A DNA stretch of 56,815 bases from contig NZ_AVPG01000021.1 of the NCBI RefSeq assembly GCF_000775615.1, positions 1 through 56,815 on the forward strand, in the 5' to 3' direction. Source of the DNA: Pontibacillus litoralis JSM 072002. Its GTDB lineage: Bacteria; Bacillota; Bacilli; Bacillales; BH030062. The notes under the pieces are model-generated. The model was given only the letters and a program-made list of their open reading frames with translations, did no database searches and had not been told where the DNA came from. Each line of letters opens with the position of its first letter. Within the stretch, counting starts at the first letter, position 1. The position numbers and the translations under genes were made by a program. Of this stretch, positions 9,249 through 17,482 are shown one piece after another.

Positions 9249-9278
9249 ATTATAATTGAAAATGATTATCAAAGTCAA
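9249..9278 (-). promoter_or_regulatory. Promoter with Fur box
   Basis: On the minus strand TTGACT (9273-9278), an 18-nt spacer and TATAAT (9249-9254) form a strong promoter. The spacer holds a 7-1-7 repeat at 9257-9271 that matches the Bacillus Fur box TGATAATNATTATCA at 13 of 14 defined positions. Iron-dependent repression is predicted. Confidence 0.85.
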
Positions 9279-9322
9279 TGATTGGCAAATAAAGAAAGGT
9301 CTATCTCATTGCCGAACCCATC

Positions 9323-9363
9323 AAAAAACGTATTCGTCTAACAAAATTAGGGACGAATACGTT
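9323..9363 (-). terminator. Terminator of the DUF1430 ABC operon
   Basis: On the minus strand a stem AACGTATTCGTC / GACGAATACGTT with a 13-nt loop runs into a T run. It lies just after the ATPase stop codon and separates this operon from the Fur-controlled gene. Confidence 0.88.
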
Positions 9364-9372
9364 CACACACAC

Positions 9373-10020
9373 TTAATGCAATTCATGCAAGCTTATTACT
9401 CGAGTAAAGTAGTCTAAAATCGCTCGATTATGTGTCACAACCACAATCGTTTTACCTTGCTGATGTAACTGCTGCAAATAATCTAGTATCATTTTTTCGT
9501 TGTCATCATCTAGGCTAGCTGTTGGTTCATCAGCTAAAATCAAATCACTTTCCTGTAAAATGAGTCTTATAACCGCAATACGTTGTTGTTCCCCGCCACT
9601 TAACTGATAGACGTACTTATCTTTTAAATGACATAAATTAAACTGCTTTAACAAGTTATCAATTTGCTCTAGCTTCTCTTTTTTCGATAATTTCTTGTAT
9701 TCAAGCGCCAATTGTAAATTCCATTTAACGGATTCATCTTCAACTAAACCGTAATTTTGAAACAAATAACCGATTTTCTCTCTTCTTAATAACATACTAG
9801 TTTTGGAGTGAATAGGAGGGTTTTTCTCATTAAATAACCACAAATCCCCTTCATCTTTCTTCGTAATTAACCCTATAATATTAAGTAATGTCGTTTTTCC
9901 ACTTCCGCTGTCACCAGTAATGGCTACCATTTCGCCTGCTTCTATCTGTAAATAAACATTAGATAAAATGGCTTCTTTATTAAAATATTTACATACTTGT
10001 TCAAGCTTAATAACAGACAT
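9373..10020 (-). CDS. Bacteriocin-export-type ABC transporter ATPase
   Basis: A 215-residue ATPase with Walker A GDSGSGKTT, signature LSGGEQQR, Walker B LILADEPT and H-loop VTHN. Size and pairing with a DUF1430 protein fit the 'putative bacteriocin export ABC transporter, lactococcin 972 group' family. The start MSVIKLEQ at 10020 is 2 nt after the permease stop codon. An in-frame ATG at 10032 overlaps the permease end and is an alternative. Translation is probably coupled to the permease. Role in export of, or immunity to, a bacteriocin-like peptide is inferred from the family only. Confidence 0.85.
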   Translation of the reverse strand: MSVIKLEQVCKYFNKEAILSNVYLQIEAGEMVAITGDSGSGKTTLLNIIGLITKKDEGDLWLFNEKNPPIHSKTSMLLRREKIGYLFQNYGLVEDESVKWNLQLALEYKKLSKKEKLEQIDNLLKQFNLCHLKDKYVYQLSGGEQQRIAVIRLILQESDLILADEPTASLDDDNEKMILDYLQQLHQQGKTIVVVTHNRAILDYFTRVISLHELH

Positions 10021-10022
10021 AA

Positions 10023-12047
10023 TTATCCACATTTAACTATTTTGTGAATATGACGTTTTATAACGACGTTGTATAGCAACAATAGAATAAAGAAATCTAT
10101 GACTAGAATAAAAATATAAAACAGCACGTTAAATTCTATGAATAAAGTTATTAAAGAACCACTCAGTAATAGCACATACGTAACGAGATGGGATTTAAAC
10201 GTTTTAAACATGCTGTACCCGTATACATATTGATATGCGTACCGTCTACTGTTCGTAGTGACATCAACATAATTCGAAATATACATAATGAATAGTAGTG
10301 TAAATAGAAAAAGAATGGTAAAAACCAAAGAATGGTACATAATAAATTCCGCATTATGTATGCTCGTCATAAATGGCGTTAATAACGTACCGACATGAAC
10401 AAGTTCGGTTAGATTATACTCTCCTAATATATTAATCAATGCTTCCCTTTCTTCTAATTTAAAGATAAGATCTCCATTATTTAATACATTATAATAATAT
10501 AAGCTATCAAAATCCCCTGTATCTATTATTATAATCGGATCTTTTAACCTAATTTTCGAACCATCATATTCCATGTCTTTCCCTAACATTTCAAACTCAT
10601 GGTTATTTTCTGTATAAATAATCTGCAATTCATCTATCTTATTTGAATTAGCTGTTGGTATACCGTTCCATTTGTTATATTGCAACATATCATTGTAGCG
10701 CTCGGTATATATTTCTTGTATCTTTGCGTGTTGTGATTGATACTTCATTGGAACTAATATCGTGGGCTTTTTTAATGAAATATTGTTTAGGTCATTACCA
10801 TCTTCATCACGTAGATGCAGGAAATCTTGCACATACCGTTCGTTAACGACTATATAGTTTTCCTCTATATTAGAATAGATATCCTCTATACCATCACCTG
10901 AGTAAGAAGAAATCGCTAATGCATCAATTAGATGAGTAACACGATGTACATATAGTTGTCCAAGCTCATCAAAATATTGATAGACTTGCTTAATGCCGTC
11001 ACCATATGCTTCCAGTTGTTGTGGATTATTCATAGCTTTATCATCTGCATCAGCGTTATATCCTGCCGCAGTAAAATAATGTTCCAGTTTTTTATATTCC
11101 TCTAACTGTCGAGTCTTTTCTTGATAATCTTCATAGTTTGCGAAAAACAACGATACAGACACCGTAATCGCTAACATCAGAAGAATTTTCACCATATAGA
11201 GAAAATAATTCAGTCGATTCGAGTACACGTTGTTTTTAATCATTGAATGAATGTCAATAAATCTTAAACTAATTTGCGTACATAGTAACATCACAACATT
11301 TAGGACAACCATACAAATTAAAAAAGCAAAAAGCAAATAAATATAGCGTGAAACGAAATGGTCCGTGTACAAGTAATATAGACCATGAATACTAATAGTA
11401 GTAACAACGATCATTAATTCCATTGTTAGAAATTGTTTTAACGAAGCACGTACCATCTTCCCGTTAGAATAACCTAGCACTTTTTTTATGGCATTAACCT
11501 TTATTCGAGTAAACGTGTAAATAAACAAAACTAACTGAGAAATAATAAGGAGAATGCCGAAATTCAATGCGTTATATAGAATAATCTGTTTATAATTAAT
11601 CATACTTTGATACGGTTTAATACTAATGCCAACTTGGTTAGCGATTTGATCTAACACCTTAGAGTCAAGGTCCGTATAAAACACTCCATTACTGTCCACA
11701 AATTCTTCGTTTGTTAACGGAAAATACCGAAATGTTTTATTAGCTGCAATGGCTTTTGGCTGTTCTATACTTGCTACTTCCGAATGGTACACATCATAGA
11801 CAATATGTTGATCCGAAACTGGTGTTTTAATTAATTGCAATTGGCAATCATTTTCACCAAAACACTCCTCACTAACTTGTTCATAAATCGCCAGCAAATG
11901 ATCAGACGAAGCATCTTCAGCTATGTACCCATCAAGAGAAGAATCCCCCAAATGATTCAATTCAAAGATTGCATAGATTGATTGGTTAAATATATAGGAC
12001 AGCAGCATTAGTTGTCCTAATAAAAAAATAAATAATAGTTTTTTCAT
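10023..12047 (-). CDS. DUF1430-type bacteriocin-associated integral membrane protein
   Basis: A 674-residue permease-like protein. A first membrane segment at about residues 3-25 is followed by an extracytoplasmic region of about 140 residues, four or five membrane segments between about 165 and 310, a second large extracytoplasmic domain (about 315-565) and three or four C-terminal membrane segments. This layout and the paired ATPase match the 'bacteriocin-associated integral membrane protein' (DUF1430) family of lactococcin-972-type loci. The ATG at 12047 is preferred because GGGTGG lies 5 nt upstream; the GTG at 12056 has no clear site. No lactococcin-like precursor gene is next to it. Confidence 0.75.
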   Translation of the reverse strand: MKKLLFIFLLGQLMLLSYIFNQSIYAIFELNHLGDSSLDGYIAEDASSDHLLAIYEQVSEECFGENDCQLQLIKTPVSDQHIVYDVYHSEVASIEQPKAIAANKTFRYFPLTNEEFVDSNGVFYTDLDSKVLDQIANQVGISIKPYQSMINYKQIILYNALNFGILLIISQLVLFIYTFTRIKVNAIKKVLGYSNGKMVRASLKQFLTMELMIVVTTISIHGLYYLYTDHFVSRYIYLLFAFLICMVVLNVVMLLCTQISLRFIDIHSMIKNNVYSNRLNYFLYMVKILLMLAITVSVSLFFANYEDYQEKTRQLEEYKKLEHYFTAAGYNADADDKAMNNPQQLEAYGDGIKQVYQYFDELGQLYVHRVTHLIDALAISSYSGDGIEDIYSNIEENYIVVNERYVQDFLHLRDEDGNDLNNISLKKPTILVPMKYQSQHAKIQEIYTERYNDMLQYNKWNGIPTANSNKIDELQIIYTENNHEFEMLGKDMEYDGSKIRLKDPIIIIDTGDFDSLYYYNVLNNGDLIFKLEEREALINILGEYNLTELVHVGTLLTPFMTSIHNAEFIMYHSLVFTILFLFTLLFIMYISNYVDVTTNSRRYAYQYVYGYSMFKTFKSHLVTYVLLLSGSLITLFIEFNVLFYIFILVIDFFILLLLYNVVIKRHIHKIVKCG

Positions 12048-12063
12048 ACGTACCACCCACGTA

Positions 12064-12150
12064 TTATTTGAATAAATTTACTGAGAAGAATACTGCGCAG
12101 ATTACGTACCTCTGTTTTTGTTGTACTCCATAAATATTCCTACATTTCAT
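12064..12150 (-). CDS. Candidate 28-residue peptide upstream of the exporter
   Basis: A short open frame starting at an ATG directly after GGGAGAAGG and ending 16 nt before the exporter start. The product has a basic, polar N-terminal half and a hydrophobic C-terminal stretch (VICAVFFSVNLFK) with two cysteines. Spacing between the ribosome binding site and ATG is short (4 nt). It could be a leader peptide, a small peptide handled by the exporter, or chance. It does not resemble lactococcin 972, which is much longer and secreted. Confidence 0.25.
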   Translation of the reverse strand: MKCRNIYGVQQKQRYVICAVFFSVNLFK

Positions 12151-12277
12151 CCTTCTCCCAAAATAAATAATAACACACTAAAAAAAGGATTTAAAACACC
12201 AAAAAAAAGAATTATTTAGAAATAATTAATAGTAAATACCAAATGAGAGTTAATTTAATAAAACGTAACCATATTCG

Positions 12278-12306
12278 TTGACAAGCAACTCGCAATGCTT
12301 TATTGT
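12278..12306 (+). promoter_or_regulatory. Vegetative promoter of the EamA transporter gene
   Basis: TTGACA (12278-12283), a 17-nt spacer and TATTGT (12301-12306) precede the gene by about 60 nt. Confidence 0.55.
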
Positions 12307-12367
12307 ATCAATTTAGTTTCTATTTCTAATAATAAACTAGAGTTTTTCAAAAAGTTGGAGGTCCATC

Positions 12368-13222
12368 ATGAACAACACGACGAAAGGCATACTATTATTG
12401 TTAGCATCAGCGTTCGGATTCGCGATGATGTCGATGTTTATAAAGCTATCTGGCGACTTGCCTACTGTGCAAAAGACGCTATTTCGTAATCTAGTAACAG
12501 CTATCATTGCACTAGGGTTTGTATTAAAAAATCAAGAACGTATTTTTGGTGAAAAAAAGAACCAAAAGTATTTACTGCTTCGTTCGTTGTTAGGTACGTT
12601 CGGTATCGTTCTGAACTTTTATGCTATTGATCACTTAGTGCTATCTGATGCGGATATGTTAAACAAACTTAGTCCATTTTTATTAATTATATTCTCAGCT
12701 ATATTCCTAAAGGAGAAGGCGAGAAAATTCCAAGTTGTCGCTGTATTCATTGCCTTTATTGGAACATTATTTGTAATTAAGCCTTCTTTCTCTGTAGAGG
12801 TAATTCCTTATGCTGCTGGCTTAACATCAGCAGTATTCGCAGCAGGAGCCTATACCGTATTACGTTTCCTTGGAGATAAGGAACAATTTTATACGATTGT
12901 ATTTTACTTCTCCTTCTTCTCAACTGTTGTACTATTACCGTTTGTTCTATTTATGTACGAACCAATGTCACTACAACAAACGATTTATTTATTACTAGCA
13001 GGATCCTTTGCGACCATCGGACAATTCGGGATTACTGTCGCCTATAAATATGCACCTGCCAAGGAAATTTCGATTTATTTTTATTCTACTATTATCTATA
13101 CATCCATCATAAGCATGGTCGTGTTCGGACAATTCCCAGACATGTATAGCATAATCGGTTACTTCATTATTTTTGGAGCATCTTTTTATATGTATATCCA
13201 AAATAAAAAACAAATGAGCTAA
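12368..13222 (+). CDS. EamA/DMT-family transporter
   Basis: A 284-residue membrane protein with about ten hydrophobic segments arranged as two EamA repeats (first repeat about residues 5-135, second about 150-280), typical of drug/metabolite exporters. FRNLVTA and the acidic/polar loop between segments 3 and 4 are usual features. The substrate is not predictable. TTGGAGG lies 7 nt before the ATG and a good promoter precedes it. It is flanked by its own promoter and terminator. Confidence 0.85.
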   Translation: MNNTTKGILLLLASAFGFAMMSMFIKLSGDLPTVQKTLFRNLVTAIIALGFVLKNQERIFGEKKNQKYLLLRSLLGTFGIVLNFYAIDHLVLSDADMLNKLSPFLLIIFSAIFLKEKARKFQVVAVFIAFIGTLFVIKPSFSVEVIPYAAGLTSAVFAAGAYTVLRFLGDKEQFYTIVFYFSFFSTVVLLPFVLFMYEPMSLQQTIYLLLAGSFATIGQFGITVAYKYAPAKEISIYFYSTIIYTSIISMVVFGQFPDMYSIIGYFIIFGASFYMYIQNKKQMS

Positions 13223-13224
13223 GC

Positions 13225-13260
13225 AAAAGTAGCATTCGTCCATTCGAATGCTACTTTTTC
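13225..13260 (+). terminator. Terminator of the EamA gene
   Basis: A 14-bp stem (AAAAGTAGCATTCG / CGAATGCTACTTTT) with a 6-nt loop and a T run, immediately after the stop codon. Confidence 0.9.
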
Positions 13261-13341
13261 TATTGTGGCTTAGAAATTGTTACTCCTCGCATGTATCCTA
13301 AAATGTGCGTATGATAGAGGTATAGGAGAGGAGTTTTTACC

Positions 13342-13950
13342 ATGAAGTTATTGTTAACAGGATTTGAGCCTTTTTTGAATTATTCCATCAATCCGACCGT
13401 GACGATTGTAGAGAACTTACATGAGCAAAAACTAGAAGATTTTTCAGTAGAGGGCCGGCTTTTCCCTGTTGAATTTCGGGAGGCGCATCAACAAATGATT
13501 AGCGCTATTCAAGAGATGCAACCGGATGTTGTTTTATCCCTTGGGCTTGCGGCAGGTCGAAATAAAATAACCCCCGAACGGATTGCAATTAATTGTCAAG
13601 ATGGAGATGCAGATAATAGTGGTTTTAAACCTGTAAACCAGCCGATTATTCCAGGTGGAGATGCGGGTATTTTCAGCACGCTTCCAACTACAGAAATCGT
13701 TCAGACTCTTACAAACGCTGGTTTTCCAGCTGCTATCTCCAATACTGCAGGTACATATGTATGCAATACGGTAATGTACGCTGCGTTACGTCACATCCAG
13801 GAGTACTCATTACCAATCCAAGCAGGGTTTATTCACATTCCTGCTTCCCATGAACTGGCGATTGAACATGGTAATCTCCCAAGTTGGTCACAGGAAGACT
13901 TAATAGACGGTGTAAAACATTGTATACAAGCTTTAACAAAAAATTCATAA
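13342..13950 (+). CDS. pcp: Pyrrolidone-carboxylate (pyroglutamyl) peptidase I
   Basis: A 202-residue cysteine peptidase of family C15, which removes N-terminal pyroglutamate from peptides in the cytoplasm. LLTGFEPF at the N-terminus is the family hallmark. The catalytic triad is visible as Glu79 (in TPERIAINCQD), Cys141 (in GTYVCNT) and His165 (in GFIHIPASHE). Length is normal. A GAGAGGAG site lies about 8 nt before the ATG. It is monocistronic. Confidence 0.95.
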   Translation: MKLLLTGFEPFLNYSINPTVTIVENLHEQKLEDFSVEGRLFPVEFREAHQQMISAIQEMQPDVVLSLGLAAGRNKITPERIAINCQDGDADNSGFKPVNQPIIPGGDAGIFSTLPTTEIVQTLTNAGFPAAISNTAGTYVCNTVMYAALRHIQEYSLPIQAGFIHIPASHELAIEHGNLPSWSQEDLIDGVKHCIQALTKNS

Positions 13951-14054
13951 CCTTTTCACTAAACCATGTAGCCATTATTTGCTATAATACAATTAGACAT
14001 CACGATTTCCCATCATGAGCAGAAAAATCTGTACATATGAGGAGGAAATGAATC

Positions 14055-15104
14055 ATGAAGTCTGTAACCGAAATGCTTGGCCAAGAAGCGGAATATCTAC
14101 TGGAGCATAGGTCAAATACGATTCCGAAAGAAAGGCTATACGCCCCTAGTCCTAATTTTGTCGATGAGGTGTACAAATCAACTGATCGTTCACCTGTCGT
14201 GCTTCGTAACTTACAAACGTTATTTAATCATGGGTATTTAGGTGGCAGTGGTTACTTATCTATCCTTCCTGTCGACCAAGGGATCGAACATTCCGCAGGT
14301 GCTTCTTTTGCTCCCAATCCGTTGTATTTTGATCCAGCTAACATTGTGAAACTCGCCATGGAAGCAAATTGTAATGCTGTTGCTTCTACACTAGGCGTCC
14401 TTGGTGCAGTAGCTAGAGATTACGCTCACAAAATTCCATTTATCGTGAAATTAAATCATAACGAATTATTATCGTATCCAAATAGCCATGACCAAATTAT
14501 GTTTGCTTCTGTACAACAAGCATATGACATGGGGGCAATTGCTGTCGGAGCAACCATTTATTTCGGTTCAGAAGATAGTGACCGACAAATTCAAGAAGTT
14601 GCGCATTGCTTTCAACACGCTCATGAGCTAGGAATGGCAACGATACTTTGGGCATATCTTCGCAACCCTGCTTTTAAAACGCACGAAAAAGACTACCATT
14701 TGGCAGCCGATTTAACAGGACAAGCGATTCATCTAAGTGCAACACTACAAGCGGATATCGTCAAACAAAAACTCCCAACGACAAATGGCGGATATACAGC
14801 ACTGCAATTTGGCAAGACGCACGAAAACGTATATACGAACCTAACGAGTGACCACCCCATTGACTTAACACGCTATCAAGTCGCCAATTCCTTTATGGGA
14901 CGAGCTGGTCTCATTAACTCCGGTGGAGGCTCAGCAGATAATGATTTGAAAGAAGCAGTAAGAACCGCCGTTATCAACAAACGCGCCGGGGGGATGGGGC
15001 TTATAATGGGACGAAAAGCATTTCAAAAACCGATAGAAGAAGGCATTGAAATCATTCGTGCTGTCCAAGAAGTGTATGCTAATAAACATATTACATTAGC
15101 CTAA
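14055..15104 (+). CDS. fbaB: Class I fructose-bisphosphate aldolase, FbaB/DhnA type
   Basis: A 349-residue TIM-barrel aldolase of the DhnA/FbaB family (E. coli FbaB is about 350 residues), cleaving fructose 1,6-bisphosphate to glyceraldehyde 3-phosphate and dihydroxyacetone phosphate by a Schiff-base mechanism. Recognisable segments are [10 protein letters not shown] (71-80), [19 protein letters not shown] and [12 protein letters not shown]. Lys237 in ADIVKQK is the likely Schiff-base lysine; that assignment is from family memory. GAGGAGG precedes the ATG by 7 nt, and a TATAAT sits about 75 nt upstream. Confidence 0.9.
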   Translation: MKSVTEMLGQEAEYLLEHRSNTIPKERLYAPSPNFVDEVYKSTDRSPVVLRNLQTLFNHGYLGGSGYLSILPVDQGIEHSAGASFAPNPLYFDPANIVKLAMEANCNAVASTLGVLGAVARDYAHKIPFIVKLNHNELLSYPNSHDQIMFASVQQAYDMGAIAVGATIYFGSEDSDRQIQEVAHCFQHAHELGMATILWAYLRNPAFKTHEKDYHLAADLTGQAIHLSATLQADIVKQKLPTTNGGYTALQFGKTHENVYTNLTSDHPIDLTRYQVANSFMGRAGLINSGGGSADNDLKEAVRTAVINKRAGGMGLIMGRKAFQKPIEEGIEIIRAVQEVYANKHITLA

Positions 15105-15140
15105 CATAAACGAGGTTAGGACATAACCTAGCAAAAATTA

Positions 15141-15187
15141 AAAAAGCGCATGAAATCAAATTTAAAAACCTTGATTTCATGCGCTTT
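15141..15187. terminator. Terminator between fbaB and a convergent helicase gene
   Basis: A 17-bp perfect inverted repeat (AAAGCGCATGAAATCAA and its complement) with an 11-nt loop. The T run is best on the minus strand and modest on the plus strand, so it probably serves both genes. Confidence 0.82.
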
Positions 15188-15248
15188 CTATTTTGGGAAA
15201 ATCAGAAATTTCATTAATACCTTAACTTCTGTCCCAGCGTCGCTTCCC

Positions 15249-16349
15249 TTATAACCTCGTTCTAGGAAGTTTCTTGTTGATACCACGCTCAATCATCGTA
15301 AGCATCTGCATATCTTTTGCTGCAACAAACGTAACTGCCACACCATCTTCACCAGCACGGCCTGTTCTTCCAATTCGGTGTATGTAGCTTTCCACATCTT
15401 GGGGAATATCATAATTATACACGTGCGTCACACCTTCAACATCTAGCCCTCTAGCAGCTACATCGGTCGCAATTAACAATTGGACCTTTGCCTCTCGAAA
15501 AGCGTCCATAACCTTCTCCCGTTTTTTCTGCGAAAGATCCCCGTGCAACTCATCTACTAAATACCCTTGCGCTTTCAAATCACCGTACAATCTACTTACA
15601 CGTCGTTTCGTTCTGCAGAAAATAATCGCTAAAAATGGACGATTATCTTTTAACACTTTACGTAAGGCATCTTGTTTTTGCCGATCGGTTGTTTCGACTA
15701 CATACTGCTCAATTTCTTCTACCGTTGTTGTAGTTGATTGAATGTGTACTTTGTGAGGATGACGCATATGCTTATAGGCTAATTTATTTACTTCTGAAGC
15801 CATTGTTGCCGAGAATAATGCCGTTTGTCTCGTAGATGGTGTTTGTTGAATAATCGCTTCTACCTCGTTTAGAAAGCCAATATGCAGCATTTGATCTGCT
15901 TCATCTAACACAAGCATGGAAACATGAGATAAATCCAACGTTCCTCGACGAATATGATCCAATAATCGGCCCGGTGTCCCAACCACAATATTGATCTTTT
16001 GCTTCATTTTTTTCAATTGTTGTTGTACATCTTGCCCACCATATACTGCAAGCATATTGTTCTGGTTAGATAGTTGCTTTAATTCGGCCGTTAATTGAAT
16101 AGCTAACTCTCTCGTTGGTGCTACAATTAACGCCTGGATAACATTTTCCTCAGGATTAACTTTCTCTAGCATGGGCAATAAAAAGCTAAACGTCTTCCCC
16201 GAACCAGTTTGTGCTTGCGCAATTACATCTTTGTCTTCTAGCAATAAGGGAATCACTTCTTGTTGAATCGGTGTTGGTTGCGTAACCCCTTGCTTCTTTA
16301 ACGTTGTAATGGAATGTTCCTTCAATGAAAACTTTGTAAAATCTTGCAT
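15249..16349 (-). CDS. DEAD-box RNA helicase (short form)
   Basis: A 366-residue ATP-dependent RNA helicase made of the two RecA-like domains only. Motifs are the Q motif TQPTPIQQ, AQTGSGKT (46-53), PTRELA, GTPGRLLDHI, DEAD, SATM, ATDVAARGLD and HRIGRTGR. It lacks the basic or RNA-binding C-terminal tail of CshA, CshB and DbpA, so it is a fourth, tail-less type. RNA remodelling or ribosome assembly is the general family role. It is the second DEAD-box gene in the window and, unlike the first, has canonical motifs. Confidence 0.9.
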   Translation of the reverse strand: MQDFTKFSLKEHSITTLKKQGVTQPTPIQQEVIPLLLEDKDVIAQAQTGSGKTFSFLLPMLEKVNPEENVIQALIVAPTRELAIQLTAELKQLSNQNNMLAVYGGQDVQQQLKKMKQKINIVVGTPGRLLDHIRRGTLDLSHVSMLVLDEADQMLHIGFLNEVEAIIQQTPSTRQTALFSATMASEVNKLAYKHMRHPHKVHIQSTTTTVEEIEQYVVETTDRQKQDALRKVLKDNRPFLAIIFCRTKRRVSRLYGDLKAQGYLVDELHGDLSQKKREKVMDAFREAKVQLLIATDVAARGLDVEGVTHVYNYDIPQDVESYIHRIGRTGRAGEDGVAVTFVAAKDMQMLTMIERGINKKLPRTRL

Positions 16350-16503
16350 ATTTATTCCTCTTTCCGTTCCTATTTTCTAAACGCCTTCTCCATTGTACCA
16401 TTCTATATTCCAAAAAAGAAAAACTCCCTTCTTCATTAAATGTCACAATTATCTGTTATAATGTTCATTATAGAATGCAAGGTATAAAAGGAGGAAACTG
16501 GGA

Positions 16504-17433
16504 GTGCCAATCAATATTCCAAAAGAACTACCTGCACGAGACATTTTAGAAAGAGAAAATATCTTCTTAATGGAGGATGAACGAGCAAACACACAAGACA
16601 TACGACCGTTGAAAATCCTCATTTTAAATTTAATGCCGGAAAAAGAAAAAGCAGAACGGCAATTGCTACGATTGTTAAGCAACTCCCCATTACAAGTAAA
16701 TGTGGAATTCATGCACACAGCATCCTATGAATCAAAAAACGTCAGCAAATCACACTTAAGCCAATTTTACAAAACTTTTTCCGAAGTACATCATCAACGT
16801 TACGATGGCATGATTATTACCGGTGCCCCAGTAGAGACACTCCCATTTGAGGAAGTAAGTTATTGGAATGAGCTGACCTCCATTATGAAGTGGAGCAAAT
16901 CGAATGTTACATCTACTTTACACATTTGTTGGGGAGCACAAGCCGCCTTGTATTACCATTATGGAATTGATAAATTTGCACTTCCTGACAAATTATCTGG
17001 TGTATTTCCTCATTTCACCCAAGATGCACAACCAGTAAAGTTAACGCGAGGTCTTGATGATACTTTTTTAGCTCCTCATTCACGTTATACCGGTGTATCA
17101 GTGGAAGCGATTGAAAAAAATGAGCACTTAACGCTACTAGCAGAATCTAATCAAGCCGGACCTTTACTCATCATGTCAAATGACGAAAAAAATATTATGA
17201 TTACTGGTCACATTGAATATGAAGCAACAACATTAGCAGAGGAATATCAACGGGACGTAACGAGAGGAATCAACCCTAATCTTCCTATCAATTACTTCCC
17301 TAATAATAATCCGAACAACAAGCCACTTCATCGTTGGAGATCCCAAGCATATCTCCTCTTCTCTAACTGGCTAAATTATTACGTTTATCAAGAAACACCG
17401 TTTGAATGGTCTACTACTAATGATACGAATTAA
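16504..17433 (+). CDS. metA: Homoserine O-acetyltransferase, MetA type
   Basis: A 309-residue MetA-family homoserine acyltransferase, the first committed step of methionine synthesis. The catalytic cysteine is Cys142 (HICWGAQA) and the His/Glu pair is His236 and Glu238 (GHIEYE). Residue 111 is glutamate (GAPVET). In the MetA family Glu111 is associated with acetyl-CoA and glycine with succinyl-CoA, so acetyl transfer is predicted. The start is GTG, supported by AAGGAGG about 12 nt and GGGAG directly upstream. I see no S-box (SAM) riboswitch in the 150-nt leader, which is unusual for methionine genes in this group. Confidence 0.93.
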   Translation: MPINIPKELPARDILERENIFLMEDERANTQDIRPLKILILNLMPEKEKAERQLLRLLSNSPLQVNVEFMHTASYESKNVSKSHLSQFYKTFSEVHHQRYDGMIITGAPVETLPFEEVSYWNELTSIMKWSKSNVTSTLHICWGAQAALYYHYGIDKFALPDKLSGVFPHFTQDAQPVKLTRGLDDTFLAPHSRYTGVSVEAIEKNEHLTLLAESNQAGPLLIMSNDEKNIMITGHIEYEATTLAEEYQRDVTRGINPNLPINYFPNNNPNNKPLHRWRSQAYLLFSNWLNYYVYQETPFEWSTTNDTN

Positions 17434-17440
17434 AACACAT

Positions 17441-17478
17441 ACAAAAGCCTTCCGCTACTTGAGCGTGAAGGCTTTTGT
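17441..17478. terminator. Bidirectional terminator
   Basis: A 12-bp stem (ACAAAAGCCTTC / GAAGGCTTTTGT) between convergent metA and the surface nuclease gene, with moderately T-rich flanks on both strands. Confidence 0.82.
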
Positions 17479-17482
17479 ACCT

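Noticed and set aside
16350-16503. Possible SAM riboswitch upstream of metA
   Set aside because: The gap is short and shows neither the S-box core sequences nor a terminator.
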